A stretch of DNA of 64,000 nt from Methylotenera sp. (lineage in GTDB: Bacteria; Pseudomonadota; Gammaproteobacteria; Burkholderiales; Methylophilaceae). The stretch lies in NCBI GenBank assembly GCA_013141075.1, contig JABFRQ010000001.1:1-64000 (forward strand), read 5' to 3'. The notes under the pieces are model-generated. The model worked only from the letters and a program-made list of their open reading frames with translations. It had not been told where the DNA came from and searched no databases. Shown here in pieces: positions 19,643 to 29,469 of the stretch. Numbering within the stretch: the stretch's first letter is position 1; each line of letters opens with the position of its first letter. The translations under genes were made by a program, and so were the position numbers.

Positions 19643-20944
19643 ATGGAACAACTCACCCTCCTCGCCACCAGCCACGCCCAAGGCACAATCACGCTACCTG
19701 GCAGCAAAAGCATTTCAAACCGCACATTATTATTGGCGGCACTTGCTAATGGCACGACAGAAATACGTGACTTATTAGCCTCTGACGACACTGCGCGTAT
19801 GCTTGAAGCCCTGCAAACACTAGGCGTGACACTAGAAAATTTTGCAGAAAACGCGTGGCGCGTAACGGGCTGTGGTGGAAATTTTCCGAATAAAGGCACC
19901 TTAGAAACCCCCGTAGATTTATTTTTAGGCAACGCTGGCACAGCCTTTAGGCCACTCACTGCGGCACTCGCCTTTTCAAACGGGCATTATTATTTGCACG
20001 GTGTGCCACGTATGCACGAACGCCCGATTGGTGATTTGGTAGTTGCCTTACGCCAAGCGGGCGCACAAATTGAATACTTGGGCAATGATGGTTTTCCGCC
20101 GTTAAAAATCTCACCTGCCAAGCTTGATTTAAGCAAACCCATCAAAATTCGTGGCGATGTTTCCAGCCAGTTTTTGACTGCCTTGCTAATGGCTTTGCCA
20201 CTCACTAAGCAAGAAGCCACAGTTGAAGTGGTTGGCGAACTGATTTCTAAACCTTATATTGAAATTACGCTTAATTTAATGGCGCAATTTGAAGTTGAAG
20301 TTGAGCGAGATGGCTGGCAAGGTTTTAAAATACCAGCCAATCATATGTACTTATCCGCAGACCAAATTTATGTAGAAGGCGATGCTTCAAGCGCCTCTTA
20401 TTTCTTGGCTGCTGGCGCAATCGCTGGTGAAGTAAGTGTAAATGGTGTTGGTAAAAACAGCATACAAGGTGATATTAAATTTGCAAATGCGCTTGAGCTA
20501 ATGGGGGCTGAAATTCACTGGGCTAACAATAGTGTCGGCGCTTGGAAACCTAGTAATGGCAAACTGAAAGCCATTGATTTAGACTGCAACCACATCCCCG
20601 ATGCCGCCATGACGCTCGCTATTCTCGCGCTATTTGCCAATGGCACAACAACCTTACGTAATATCGCCAGCTGGCGCGTAAAAGAAACTGACCGCATCGC
20701 CGCCATGGCAACCGAGCTACGTAAAGTGGGCGCAGTGGTTGAAGAAGGCGCAGATTACATCAAAATAACACCGCCAGCACAACTCACGCCAAACGCAGTA
20801 ATTAATACTTATGACGACCACCGCATGGCGATGTGTTTTTCGCTAGTTTCGCTAGGCGGTGTGCCGATCACCATTAACGATCCAAAATGCGTTGCAAAAA
20901 CTTTCCCTAATTACTTTGAAGAGTTCGCCAAAATTGTCAGCTGA
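19643..20944 (+). CDS. aroA: EPSP synthase (3-phosphoshikimate 1-carboxyvinyltransferase)
   Basis: The 433-residue enzyme joins phosphoenolpyruvate and shikimate 3-phosphate in the shikimate pathway. [24 protein letters not shown] carries the N-terminal substrate lysine, [17 protein letters not shown] the glycine-rich loop, [12 protein letters not shown], then [30 protein letters not shown], and late [20 protein letters not shown]. These are the family signatures, of the class I (NAGTAMRP-like) form. Its last 11 bases overlap the start of cmk, suggesting coupled translation. Confidence 0.96.
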   Translation: MEQLTLLATSHAQGTITLPGSKSISNRTLLLAALANGTTEIRDLLASDDTARMLEALQTLGVTLENFAENAWRVTGCGGNFPNKGTLETPVDLFLGNAGTAFRPLTAALAFSNGHYYLHGVPRMHERPIGDLVVALRQAGAQIEYLGNDGFPPLKISPAKLDLSKPIKIRGDVSSQFLTALLMALPLTKQEATVEVVGELISKPYIEITLNLMAQFEVEVERDGWQGFKIPANHMYLSADQIYVEGDASSASYFLAAGAIAGEVSVNGVGKNSIQGDIKFANALELMGAEIHWANNSVGAWKPSNGKLKAIDLDCNHIPDAAMTLAILALFANGTTTLRNIASWRVKETDRIAAMATELRKVGAVVEEGADYIKITPPAQLTPNAVINTYDDHRMAMCFSLVSLGGVPITINDPKCVAKTFPNYFEEFAKIVS

Positions 20945-21638
20945 TTTCATACCTGTCATTACTATTGATGGCCCTTCTGCCTCTGGCAAAGGCACTGTTG
21001 CGCAATTAGTGGCTGCGCAGCTTGGCTTTCATTATTTAGATTCAGGCGCGTTGTATCGCATTGTGGCGTTTGCAACGCAGCAAAATAATATTGCTTGGAG
21101 CAATGCAGAAGCGGTTGCCGAATATGCAAAAACGCTCAATATTGCATTTGAGAATGAGCAGGTTTTACTCAATGGACAAAATATTGCCAATGAAATACGT
21201 ACCGAAGAAATGGGTAAAGGCGCATCAATTGTGGCAGCACATGCAGCGCTACGAGCGGCTTTGCTAGACATGCAACATGACTTATGCAAAACGCCAGGTT
21301 TAGTGGCAGATGGTCGCGACATGGGCACAGTGATTTTTCCGCATGCGTCGCTAAAAATATTTCTAACTGCATCTACCCAAACCCGTGCAGAGCGCCGTTA
21401 TAAGCAGTTGCTAGGCAAAAACCTGCCTGCGGATGACTTAAAAAATACGGGTGCAAAAAACTCGTACCAAAGCATTTTGCAAGATTTAACTGAGCGTGAT
21501 GCGAGAGACCAAAATAGAGCAAGTGCGCCACTTTGCATGGCACAAGATGCCATTTTGCTAGAAACCGACCATTTAAGTATTGCACAAGCGGTTAGCTTTA
21601 TTTTACAACAATATGAAAAAAGTAAAAAAACCACATAA
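20934..21638 (+). CDS. cmk: Cytidylate kinase
   Basis: This enzyme phosphorylates CMP and dCMP. From the TTG at 20934 the product has 234 residues and starts [24 protein letters not shown]. This places the P-loop exactly as in E. coli Cmk, where six residues also precede [16 protein letters not shown] ribosome-binding site lies 10 bases upstream inside aroA. Longer GTG or TTG starts within aroA exist but would add unrelated residues. [24 protein letters not shown] and the arginine-rich [10 protein letters not shown] lid are family motifs. The neighbours aroA and rpsA give the expected order. Confidence 0.93.
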   Translation: MSADFIPVITIDGPSASGKGTVAQLVAAQLGFHYLDSGALYRIVAFATQQNNIAWSNAEAVAEYAKTLNIAFENEQVLLNGQNIANEIRTEEMGKGASIVAAHAALRAALLDMQHDLCKTPGLVADGRDMGTVIFPHASLKIFLTASTQTRAERRYKQLLGKNLPADDLKNTGAKNSYQSILQDLTERDARDQNRASAPLCMAQDAILLETDHLSIAQAVSFILQQYEKSKKTT

Positions 21639-21676
21639 AAACAAGTAAATAGTCTTTTATTTTTCAATGTTTTAGT

Positions 21677-21756
21677 TATAATTCTACTTTTATATTTTTC
21701 ATGTCCGCGCATCCCACAGATTCGCGGTTTTTTAATCAAACCCACTGCTAGGTGGG
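21677..21756 (+). promoter_or_regulatory. rpsA promoter and structured leader
   Basis: TATAAT (21677-21682) suggests a start near 21689. The leader then holds CCGCG-N13-CGCGG followed by six T (21705-21732), which looks like a terminator or attenuator, and a second hairpin CCCAC-N6-GTGGG (21741-21756) before the ATG at 21782. The first hairpin may end the cmk transcript, or attenuate rpsA, whose product is known to regulate its own mRNA in other bacteria. Confidence 0.5.
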
Positions 21757-21781
21757 ATTATTTTTTAGGTAATTTTATTTA

Positions 21782-23302
21782 ATGGCTTCTACTTCTAAAT
21801 CTACTACTTCTGCTTCATCAGGCATGGAATCTTTTGCTGCACTCTTCGAAGAAAGTTTAATTCACCAAGAAATGCGTTCTGGTGAAGTAATCACCGCTGA
21901 AGTTATTTCTGTTGACCAAGACAATGTTATTGTAAATGCTGGTCTTAAATCTGAAAGCGTTATCAAAGCTGAAGAATTCAAAAACGCTCAAGGCGAAATT
22001 GAAGTTAAAGTGGGCGACTTTGTTAAAGTGTTGATTGAAAAGCTAGAAGATGGCTTTGGTTCTACTGTACTTTCACGCGAAAAAGCTAAACGCATGGAAA
22101 CATGGTTAGATTTAGAAGACGCAATGAACGAAGGCCGTATCATCAAAGGTTTCGTTAGCGGTAAAGTTAAAGGCGGTTTACGCGTTTCTGTAAACGGCAT
22201 CATGGCATTCTTACCAGGTTCATTGGTAGATGTTCGCCCTGTAAAAGACACTACTCCTTTTGAAAACAAAGAATGTGACCTAAAAGTAATCAAAATTGAT
22301 CGTAAACGTAACAACATCGTGGTTTCACGCCGCGCTGTAATGGAAGTTAGCGCTGGCGCAGACCGCGAAGCGATGATGAGCAACCTAGCTGAAGGTGCTG
22401 TAGTTAAAGGTATTGTTAAAAACATTACTGATTATGGCGCGTTCGTTGATTTGGGCGGCATTGATGGTTTACTACACATTACTGATTTAGCTTGGCGTCG
22501 TGTTAAGCACCCATCAGAAGTGCTAACAGTAGGTGAAGAAGTTGAAGCGAAAATCTTGAAATTTGATCAAGAGAAAAATCGTGTTTCATTAGGTATCAAA
22601 CAATTAGGCGATGACCCTTGGGTTGCATTAACTCGTCGTTACCCAGTCAGCACACGCTTATTCGGTAAAGTTTCAAACTTAACTGACTACGGTGCGTTTG
22701 TTGAAATCGAACCAGGTATTGAAGGCTTAGTACACGTTTCAGAAATGGACTGGACAAACAAAAACATTCACCCAGGCAAACTTGCACAGTTAGGTGATGA
22801 AGTAGAAGTGATGATTCTTGAAATTGATGAAGCACGTCGTCGTTTATCATTGGGTATGAAACAATGTAAAGCTAATCCATGGGATGATTTCTCTGCAACG
22901 CACGCTAAAGGCGATAAAGTTTCAGGTCAAATCAAATCAATTACTGACTTTGGCGTATTTATTGGCCTAGCGGGTGGTATTGATGGTTTAGTTCACTTGT
23001 CAGATTTATCATGGACTCAAACTGGCGAAGAAGCGATTCGTAACTTCAAAAAAGGTGACGAGCTACAAGCGGTTATCTTAGCAATTGACGTTGAAAAAGA
23101 GCGCATTTCACTTGGCGTAAAACAATTGTCTGCTGATCCATCAGGCGCTACAAGCGGCTCTGATGATAAAGCTGAAGCGAAACCTAAAGCTAAATCTGCT
23201 AAAACTAAAGAAACAACATCTAAAGTGCCTGACGATGGCGCAACAGCAGGTACCACTAACCTTGGTGCTTTATTAAAAGCCAAACTTGATAGCAAAAAAT
23301 AA
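21782..23302 (+). CDS. rpsA: Ribosomal protein S1 (five S1 domains)
   Basis: S1 binds mRNA on the 30S subunit and helps start translation. The 506-residue protein shows five S1/OB domains beginning near residues 32 ([21 protein letters not shown]), 118 ([22 protein letters not shown]), 205 ([21 protein letters not shown]), 290 ([21 protein letters not shown]) and 378 ([22 protein letters not shown]). The usual sixth domain is absent. In its place is a Lys/Ala/Ser-rich tail of about 55 residues ending [14 protein letters not shown]. coli S1 has six domains and 557 residues. Codon use looks like that of a highly expressed gene. The following ihfB is 54 bp downstream. Confidence 0.93.
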   Translation: MASTSKSTTSASSGMESFAALFEESLIHQEMRSGEVITAEVISVDQDNVIVNAGLKSESVIKAEEFKNAQGEIEVKVGDFVKVLIEKLEDGFGSTVLSREKAKRMETWLDLEDAMNEGRIIKGFVSGKVKGGLRVSVNGIMAFLPGSLVDVRPVKDTTPFENKECDLKVIKIDRKRNNIVVSRRAVMEVSAGADREAMMSNLAEGAVVKGIVKNITDYGAFVDLGGIDGLLHITDLAWRRVKHPSEVLTVGEEVEAKILKFDQEKNRVSLGIKQLGDDPWVALTRRYPVSTRLFGKVSNLTDYGAFVEIEPGIEGLVHVSEMDWTNKNIHPGKLAQLGDEVEVMILEIDEARRRLSLGMKQCKANPWDDFSATHAKGDKVSGQIKSITDFGVFIGLAGGIDGLVHLSDLSWTQTGEEAIRNFKKGDELQAVILAIDVEKERISLGVKQLSADPSGATSGSDDKAEAKPKAKSAKTKETTSKVPDDGATAGTTNLGALLKAKLDSKK

Positions 23303-23356
23303 GCTAATAAGTAATAAGTAATAAGACAAAGATACTATCTATGAAAGCTCATCAAC

Positions 23357-23638
23357 ATGACTAAATCTGAACTCATTACCTTGCTTGCGGAGCGCTTTCC
23401 GCAATTAGTGGTAAAAGATGCAGAACTATCAGTAAAAGCAATTTTAGATGCGATGTCTGACAACCTTGCCACTGGCGAGCGCATTGAGATACGTGGCTTT
23501 GGTAGCTTTAGCTTAAACTATCGTCCACCACGTTTAGGTCGCAACCCTAAAACTGGCAGCAAAGTGCAAGTACCTGAAAAACACGTACCGCACTTTAAAG
23601 CAGGTAAAGAGTTACGTGAACGTGTGGATTTAGGTTAG
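23357..23638 (+). CDS. ihfB: Integration host factor beta subunit
   Basis: The 93-residue DNA-bending protein of the HU/IHF family begins [34 protein letters not shown]. It has the family signature [51 protein letters not shown]; the proline of RNPKTG is at the tip of the DNA-intercalating arm. It forms a heterodimer with IhfA, encoded elsewhere. The rpsA-ihfB order is standard in beta- and gammaproteobacteria. IHF is relevant to the sigma-54 promoters later in the window, which normally need DNA bending. Confidence 0.96.
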   Translation: MTKSELITLLAERFPQLVVKDAELSVKAILDAMSDNLATGERIEIRGFGSFSLNYRPPRLGRNPKTGSKVQVPEKHVPHFKAGKELRERVDLG

Positions 23639-23677
23639 ATCCTAGCAATTAAATGCTAGTGTAATTAAAGTAATATA

Positions 23678-23709
23678 AAAAATGGCAGCCTACAAGCTGC
23701 CATTTTTTT
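23678..23709 (+). terminator. Rho-independent terminator after ihfB
   Basis: AAAAATGGCAGC and GCTGCCATTTTT form a perfect 12-bp stem with a 6-base loop and a T tract. It ends the rpsA-ihfB transcript before lapB. Confidence 0.9.
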
Positions 23710-23782
23710 ATGCTTCAATAAATTATTCAAGAATAAATTTTAAGGTAAAATACTTAACTAATATTAAAAAAGATGAAATCTC

Positions 23783-24964
23783 ATGGAATTTGAGTTTTGG
23801 TGGCTGTTATTATTACCGCTGTTTTTTGGCTTAGGTTGGCTGGCAGCGCGGGTGGATATTAAACAGCTACTGTCTGAAGCAACCGCCTTGCCTGCTTCAT
23901 ACTTTAAAGGCCTAAACTTTCTTATTACTAATCAACAAGATAAAGCAATTGAAGCGTTCTCAGAGGCGGTGCAAGCCAATACCGATTCACTTGAACTACA
24001 TTTCGCATTAGGTAGCTTATTCAGAAAACGCGGTGAAGTAGACCGTGCGATTCATTTGCATCTCAGTTTACTAGAAAAAAAAGAACTCGAGCCACAGCAA
24101 AAATTAGCGGTTACCGCTGAACTCGCGCAAGATTACTTAAAAGCTGGTTTACTAGACCGTGCCGAAGAGCTATTTGAAACGCTAGATGACGACCGCTACC
24201 GCCAACCAGCTTTACGTGCATTACTCGAAATTTACGTGCAAGAGCGCGAATGGGAGCGCGCGATTAAAGCGGCTACTGAGCTAGAACGCCTATCTGGCGT
24301 GCCGTTTCGTGTTGAAGTTTCACATTATTACTGTGAAATGGCTGTTAAATCTAAGTTGGCCAATAGCACGAGTGCGGCCAAAGCCTTTCTCGAACAAGCG
24401 CTAAATGCTAATAAAAACTGTGTGCGCGCCAATGTATTATTGGGTGATATTGCTTTTGAGGCAGATGCGCACAAAGAAGCAATTTCAACTTGGAAGCGTA
24501 TCGAATTTCAAAACCCTGAATATTTAGGTTTAATTGCACCCAAACTATTAAGTAGCTATCGCGCGCTCAACCAAACTGCTGACGGCTTACAGCTACTGCA
24601 AACGTATTTGCAAACTTACAAATTGCCTTCACTGATTAGCGTACTTTATGAGGCCGCATTGGCTGAAGATGGCGCAACAAGCGCCGCTAAATTGGCGCGT
24701 GCTGAGCTTATTAAAATGCCTAGCCTCAATGTGTTAGACCGATTATTACAAGCACGTACTATTGTTGAATCTGAACATCACGATAGCACTGATAACCAGA
24801 CCTTACGCGACTTGCAACTTATGCAACAAACCGTTCGCCATGCGATTGGCAACAAAATGGCATACCACTGCGCGCAATGTGGCTTTAAGGCAAAATTCCA
24901 TCACTGGCAGTGCCCAGCATGTAATGCTTGGGAAGCATTGCCCGCTGAGTCTGCCACTATCTAA
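23783..24964 (+). CDS. lapB: LPS assembly regulator LapB (YciM)
   Basis: The 393-residue protein has an N-terminal membrane anchor (FEFWWLLLLPLFFGLGWLAARVD) and about nine TPR-type helical repeats (for example YFKGLNFLITNQQDKAIEAFSEAV). A C-terminal rubredoxin-like metal site follows, YHCAQCGFKAKFHHWQCPACNAWEAL. This is the LapB architecture. LapB adapts LpxC to the FtsH protease and so limits lipopolysaccharide synthesis. In many bacteria lapA, coding a small membrane protein, lies just upstream; here a terminator and about 75 bp separate lapB from ihfB and no lapA is present. Confidence 0.93.
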   Translation: MEFEFWWLLLLPLFFGLGWLAARVDIKQLLSEATALPASYFKGLNFLITNQQDKAIEAFSEAVQANTDSLELHFALGSLFRKRGEVDRAIHLHLSLLEKKELEPQQKLAVTAELAQDYLKAGLLDRAEELFETLDDDRYRQPALRALLEIYVQEREWERAIKAATELERLSGVPFRVEVSHYYCEMAVKSKLANSTSAAKAFLEQALNANKNCVRANVLLGDIAFEADAHKEAISTWKRIEFQNPEYLGLIAPKLLSSYRALNQTADGLQLLQTYLQTYKLPSLISVLYEAALAEDGATSAAKLARAELIKMPSLNVLDRLLQARTIVESEHHDSTDNQTLRDLQLMQQTVRHAIGNKMAYHCAQCGFKAKFHHWQCPACNAWEALPAESATI

Positions 24965-25012
24965 GCCTGCTACTATTTATACACCTTACTATGTACAACA
25001 CGTTGAAAATAA

Positions 25013-25741
25013 ATGACAAGCGCTAACAATTACAATCCAAGCAATAACGACCCTAAAATCATCGTCGCACTAGATTATGCGGATGCCGCCAATGCGCTGA
25101 AATTAGTCAATCAACTAGACCCAACACTGTGCAGATTAAAAGTAGGTAAAGAGCTTTTTACCGCAGCTGGCCCGCAATTTGTTGAGCAATTAACCCGCTC
25201 AAACTTTGGTGTATTTTTAGACTTAAAATTTCATGACATCCCCAATACTGTTGCAAAAGCCTGCTCTGCTGCTAGCAATTTAGGGGTATGGATGCTCAAT
25301 GTGCATGCAAGTGGCGGTTTAGAGATGATGCAAGCAGCGCGCGAAGCTGTATCTGCAAGTGAAACAAAGCCCCTACTCATTGCTGTTACTGTGCTCACCA
25401 GCATGAATCAAGCCACATTAAACCAAATTGGCATCAACACCGATTTAGCAACTCACGTACTTAACCTTGCCAAACTCACCCAGCAGGCAGGCTTAGATGG
25501 CGTTGTGTGTTCAGCGCTAGAAGCCAAAATGTTACGCACCGCACTTGGTGGCGACTTCTGCTTAGTCACGCCTGGCATACGCCCTGCCAATGTCAACCAA
25601 GATGATCAATCACGCGTTGTTACGCCAGCAGATGCATTGAAAAACGGCGCTAGCTATTTAGTCGTTGGCAGACCAATTACCCTCGCCACAAACCCGCTTC
25701 AAGCATTAGAAGCGATTCATGCAGAGTGTAATCTTCTGTAA
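25013..25741 (+). CDS. pyrF: Orotidine 5'-phosphate decarboxylase
   Basis: This enzyme makes UMP from OMP, the last step of pyrimidine synthesis. The 242-residue product shows the family order: [20 protein letters not shown] with substrate-binding Asp, [29 protein letters not shown] with the catalytic Asp-Lys-Asp set, [17 protein letters not shown], and [10 protein letters not shown] near the C terminus. It starts at the ATG at 25013, 48 bp after lapB, and is probably co-transcribed with it. Confidence 0.96.
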   Translation: MTSANNYNPSNNDPKIIVALDYADAANALKLVNQLDPTLCRLKVGKELFTAAGPQFVEQLTRSNFGVFLDLKFHDIPNTVAKACSAASNLGVWMLNVHASGGLEMMQAAREAVSASETKPLLIAVTVLTSMNQATLNQIGINTDLATHVLNLAKLTQQAGLDGVVCSALEAKMLRTALGGDFCLVTPGIRPANVNQDDQSRVVTPADALKNGASYLVVGRPITLATNPLQALEAIHAECNLL

Positions 25742-25883
25742 GGTTGCCGTAAGCTTTATTGCATTATGATACAGTTGCAAATTATAGCAAGCTGTTACGC
25801 ATAAGCCTTTTAAGCTATGATTACACCTGTAACTTTTTATTTTTAACGTAATACTGATTCGCTTTTAAACCTCGGAGAAACAA

Positions 25884-26555
25884 ATGAAAAAAATCTTATT
25901 GGCCTTAGTTACATTTTTAAGCTTTAGTCTTAGCGCGCTCGCTGGCGTTAACATTAACACCGCAACGCAAGCAGAGCTTGAAAGCTTAGATGGCATTGGC
26001 CCAGTAAAAGCACAAGCAATTATTGATTACCGCAAAAAAAATGGTGGCTTTAAATCTGTTGATGATCTTGAAAAAGTAGACGGCGTAGGCCCAGTAACAT
26101 TACAAGCGGTACGTAAAGACGTTTCTGTAAGCGGCGCGACTACTGCTGTTGCAGCACCAGCGGCAAAACCTGCTAAAGACGCAAAGCCAGTAAAAGAAAT
26201 GGCTAAAGCTAACAACGCTACCCCTACAGCTACCGTTAAAGTTGACGACAAAGCTACCAAAAAAGCCGAAAAAGATATGAAGTCTGAAAAAGCGGTTAAA
26301 GCAGACAAGCCAGCTAAAGCAGAAAAAGTAGCGAAAGATGCTAAACCTGCTGCTAAAGTTGAAGATACAGAAAAAGCCGACAAAGCCGCTGCTAAAGAAG
26401 CTGCTAAAGCAGAGAAAAAAGCCGCCAAAGACAAAGCAAAAGCTGACAAAGCTGCTGCTAAAGAGGCCGCCAAAGCAGAAAAAGATGCTGCTAAGGCCAA
26501 AGCAAAAGCTGACAAAGCTGCAGCTGCTAATACAACCCCTGCAAAAGCTAAGTAA
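25884..26555 (+). CDS. Exported ComEA-like helix-hairpin-helix protein with Lys/Ala-rich tail
   Basis: The 223-residue protein has a signal peptide (MKKILLALVTFLSFSLSALA). Two helix-hairpin-helix motifs of the ComEA type follow (INTATQAELESLDGIGPVKAQAIIDYRKKNGGF and VDDLEKVDGVGPVTLQAVRK). The remaining 135 residues are a low-complexity tail of Ala, Lys, Glu and Asp with repeated KAEK, AAKEAAKAEK and KADKAAA blocks, like the tails of histone H1-like or TolA-type proteins. ComEA binds incoming double-stranded DNA in the periplasm; the tail is not part of ComEA. CGGAGAAAC supplies a good ribosome-binding site. A terminator follows. Function in DNA uptake is inference. Confidence 0.8.
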   Translation: MKKILLALVTFLSFSLSALAGVNINTATQAELESLDGIGPVKAQAIIDYRKKNGGFKSVDDLEKVDGVGPVTLQAVRKDVSVSGATTAVAAPAAKPAKDAKPVKEMAKANNATPTATVKVDDKATKKAEKDMKSEKAVKADKPAKAEKVAKDAKPAAKVEDTEKADKAAAKEAAKAEKKAAKDKAKADKAAAKEAAKAEKDAAKAKAKADKAAAANTTPAKAK

Positions 26556-26603
26556 TTATTTTAAGTTATTGTAAGACTTGATATATTTGTACTAATTAAA
26601 AAT

Positions 26604-26630
26604 AAAAAGCCCCGAATTTCGGGGCTTTTT
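26604..26630. terminator. Bidirectional terminator between ComEA-like and glycine-zipper genes
   Basis: AAAAAGCCCCGA and TCGGGGCTTTTT form a perfect 12-bp stem around a 3-base loop, with T tracts on both strands. It serves the two convergent genes. Confidence 0.9.
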
Positions 26631-26642
26631 ATTTAATCCAAC

Positions 26643-27131
26643 TTAATGATCATAACGGTCATGTTTATCATGGTTACGATTATTATGCTCATTATCGCGG
26701 TTGTCATAATGGCGTTTATGTTTATGCTTACGGCCATGTTTGCTACGACCATGTCTACTACCTTTAGCTGGCTCAGCAATAACCTTGCCCACAACCGCGC
26801 CACCTGCGCCACCCAAACCAGCGCCAACTACCGCGCCTGTAGTGCTGCCGCTAGTTTTACGACCCACATAAGCACCACCACCGCCGCCGACCGCGCCACC
26901 AATCACTGCGCCAGTTTGGCCTTCACCTTTGGTTGTTACTGCTCCACCTAAACCACCACCCACAGCACCGCCGACCACTTCGCCTGTTTTACCACCAACA
27001 ATGCTACCAATAGCCGTACCTGCTGCTGCACCCAAGCCACCGCCTACGCCTGTTTTAAGGTTACTATCTTCAGCCATTGCATGACCAGAAAATAAAAGTA
27101 TTGCCAATAAAGGCGCGTTAATCAATTTCAT
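26643..27131 (-). CDS. Exported glycine-zipper protein with His/Lys/Asp-rich tail
   Basis: The 162-residue protein has a signal peptide (MKLINAPLLAILLFSGHAMA). Residues 27-115 are built of glycine-zipper units (GVGGGLGAAAGTAIGSIVGG, EVVGGAVGGGLGGAV, GAVIGGAVGGGGGAYVG, GAVVGAGLGGAGGAVVG). The last 45 residues are highly charged, rich in His, Lys, Arg, Asn and Asp (HGRSKHGRKHKHKRHY, ending HDKHDRYDH). Glycine zippers mediate helix packing in envelope membranes; the tail could bind metal or anionic polymers. No exact function is known. It is convergent with the ComEA-like gene. Confidence 0.75.
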   Translation of the reverse strand: MKLINAPLLAILLFSGHAMAEDSNLKTGVGGGLGAAAGTAIGSIVGGKTGEVVGGAVGGGLGGAVTTKGEGQTGAVIGGAVGGGGGAYVGRKTSGSTTGAVVGAGLGGAGGAVVGKVIAEPAKGSRHGRSKHGRKHKHKRHYDNRDNEHNNRNHDKHDRYDH

Positions 27132-27290
27132 TTGGATTTCCTTTTCTTACAAAAATAATGTTTTGCTATTACTTACGATAATCAATGAGCACTTAAGTAT
27201 TCAAATGCTCGTCACCATTCATCCATATTGTTTAACAAATACAATTAGGTGGGAAACTTTCCCACAAGGGAATGATGGCTCATCATAACA

Positions 27291-29369
27291 CTATTTCACC
27301 TTCATGCCCAATTGCGCACCTACATCTGGGCTTAAAATAAATGGCCCGCCGCTTTCATCGCTCGCCGCCAGCACCATGCCTTCAGACATGCCGAATTTCA
27401 TTTTTCGTGGCGCTAAGTTGGCAACCATCACGGTTAGCCGCCCGACCAATGTTGTAGGGTCGTAGGCTGATTTAATGCCCGCAAATACTTGGCGTGGTTG
27501 CGCTTCGCCAATATCTAGCGTTAGTTTCAATAACTTTTCAGCACCTTCAACGTGTTCCGCATTCACGATTTTTGCAATGCGTAAATCTACTTTGGTGAAG
27601 TCATCAATACTGATATACGCACCTTCAGCAGCATCGCTGGGAGCCAATATCGGCGCGGGTGCTGGCGATGCCGTTTTAACACCATGCGCAGCCACTTGTG
27701 CTGTTGCAGTTAAATTCTCTTTATTGGCTTCTGTCATGGCTTCAATTGCTTTCGGGTCAATACGAGTAATTAAATGTTCATACGCATGAATCATGTGGCC
27801 GTTGGTTAAAGAAGCATCCACACTCGCCCAGTTAAGTGGCGCAATATGTAAAAACTGTTCAATCTCACCCGCTAATTTTGGCAACACGGGCTTTAAATAC
27901 AAAGTGAGTAAACGGAACATTTCTAAAGCATCCGAACACACCTGTTGTAACGTGTCGTCTTGCCCTTCTACTTTTGCCATGACCCAAGGCGCTTTATCTG
28001 CCACAAAGCCATTGGCAAGGTCGGCTAAGCGCATAATTTCACGTAAGGCGCGACCATATTCGCGTGCTTCAAAGCTTTCCGCCAAACTTTTTGCGGCAGC
28101 TTTCATTTCAGCAATCACGCCATTGTTGGCTGATAAATTCAACTTGCCACCAAAACGCTTGTTAATAAATCCCGCAGTGCGGCTGGCAATGTTGATGTAT
28201 TTACCTACTAAATCGCTATTCACGCGGGCGGTAAAGTCATCCAAACTTAAATCAATGTCTTCCATGCTGCTATTTAATTTAGCCGCATAGTAGTAACGCA
28301 AATACTCTGGGTTGCTTATGTGCTCTAAATAGCTACGCGCGGTAATAAACGTGCCGCGCGATTTACTCATTTTCTCACCATTTACCGTTAAAAAACCGTG
28401 CGCGAAAATCTGCGTAGGCTTGCGATGCCCACTAAACTCAAGCGTTGCAGGCCAAAATAGCGCGTGAAAATACAAAATATCTTTACCGATAAAATGGTAA
28501 AGCTCGGTTGTGCTATCTTGCTTCCAATATTCGTCAAAATCTAACCCTTGCGCATCACACAAGTTTTTAAAGCTTGCCATGTAGCCAATTGGCGCATCTA
28601 GCCACACATAAAAATACTTACCTGGCGCATCGGGGATTTCAAAGCCAAAATACGGCGCATCGCGTGAAATATCCCAATCATTTAAGCCGCTTTCAAACCA
28701 CTCGCCCATTTTGTTGGCGGCTTCGCCTTGTAGCGTGCCGCTACGCGTCCAATCTTTTAAAAACGCTTCACATTCACTTAATTTAAAAAAGTAATGCTCA
28801 GTTTCTTTACGAATGGGCGCCGCGCCAGACACCGCCGAATAAGCGTTAATCAGCTCCGTTGGATTATAAGTTGCGCCGCAAACCTCGCACGAATCGCCAT
28901 ATTGGTCTTTGGCATGGCATTTTGGGCACTCGCCTTTAATAAAGCGGTCTGGCAAAAACATATTTTTAACAGGGTCGTAATATTGTTCAATCGTTTTAGT
29001 TGCAATTTTTCCGTTAGCTTTAAGTGTTCTGTAAATGGTCTGCGAAAGTACTTTATTTTCTTCAGAATTAGTTGAATAGTAATTATCAAACTCCACCAAA
29101 AACTCTTTAAAATCTGCCGCATGTTCTTTGTGAACCGCATCAATCAAGGCTTCTGGCGTAATGCCTTCTTTTTCTGCCCGCAGCATAATTGGTGTGCCAT
29201 GCGTATCATCCGCGCACACATAATGCACGGTGTGCCCCTGCATTTTTTGGAAGCGCACCCAAATATCAGTTTGAATATATTCCACCAAATGGCCAAGGTG
29301 AATACTGCCGTTGGCATAAGGCAACGCTGAGGTGACAAGGATTTTGCGGGGAGAATTAGATTGCGACAT
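27291..29369 (-). CDS. metG: Methionyl-tRNA synthetase
   Basis: The 692-residue class I synthetase has [29 protein letters not shown] (HIGH motif as HLGH) and a zinc knuckle [28 protein letters not shown] is the KMSKS motif, followed by the anticodon-binding helices. A C-terminal EMAP/Trbp111 tRNA-binding domain follows ([37 protein letters not shown] to the end), linked by an Ala/Pro-rich stretch. Length and order match the E. coli enzyme. A small hairpin, GTGGGAA-ACT-TTCCCAC (27249-27265), lies just past the stop. The gene is divergent from apbC with about 100 bp between starts. Confidence 0.97.
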   Translation of the reverse strand: MSQSNSPRKILVTSALPYANGSIHLGHLVEYIQTDIWVRFQKMQGHTVHYVCADDTHGTPIMLRAEKEGITPEALIDAVHKEHAADFKEFLVEFDNYYSTNSEENKVLSQTIYRTLKANGKIATKTIEQYYDPVKNMFLPDRFIKGECPKCHAKDQYGDSCEVCGATYNPTELINAYSAVSGAAPIRKETEHYFFKLSECEAFLKDWTRSGTLQGEAANKMGEWFESGLNDWDISRDAPYFGFEIPDAPGKYFYVWLDAPIGYMASFKNLCDAQGLDFDEYWKQDSTTELYHFIGKDILYFHALFWPATLEFSGHRKPTQIFAHGFLTVNGEKMSKSRGTFITARSYLEHISNPEYLRYYYAAKLNSSMEDIDLSLDDFTARVNSDLVGKYINIASRTAGFINKRFGGKLNLSANNGVIAEMKAAAKSLAESFEAREYGRALREIMRLADLANGFVADKAPWVMAKVEGQDDTLQQVCSDALEMFRLLTLYLKPVLPKLAGEIEQFLHIAPLNWASVDASLTNGHMIHAYEHLITRIDPKAIEAMTEANKENLTATAQVAAHGVKTASPAPAPILAPSDAAEGAYISIDDFTKVDLRIAKIVNAEHVEGAEKLLKLTLDIGEAQPRQVFAGIKSAYDPTTLVGRLTVMVANLAPRKMKFGMSEGMVLAASDESGGPFILSPDVGAQLGMKVK

Positions 29370-29469
29370 GAGGTAAATGAACCAATTGAGTAAAAATGCT
29401 ATTTTAGCAAAGACGCTGGCTTCTACATAAGTTAAAATGGATTTTTACTTAAAGTATCTGAAATAAATC

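Noticed and set aside
26027..26515. Long open frame on the minus strand inside the ComEA-like gene
   Set aside because: It is the mirror of the Lys/Ala/Glu-rich tail, giving an Ala/Ser/Phe-rich low-complexity product with no signals of its own.
27249..27265. Hairpin GTGGGAA-ACT-TTCCCAC as a metG terminator
   Set aside because: It has no T tract; it may only stabilise the mRNA end.
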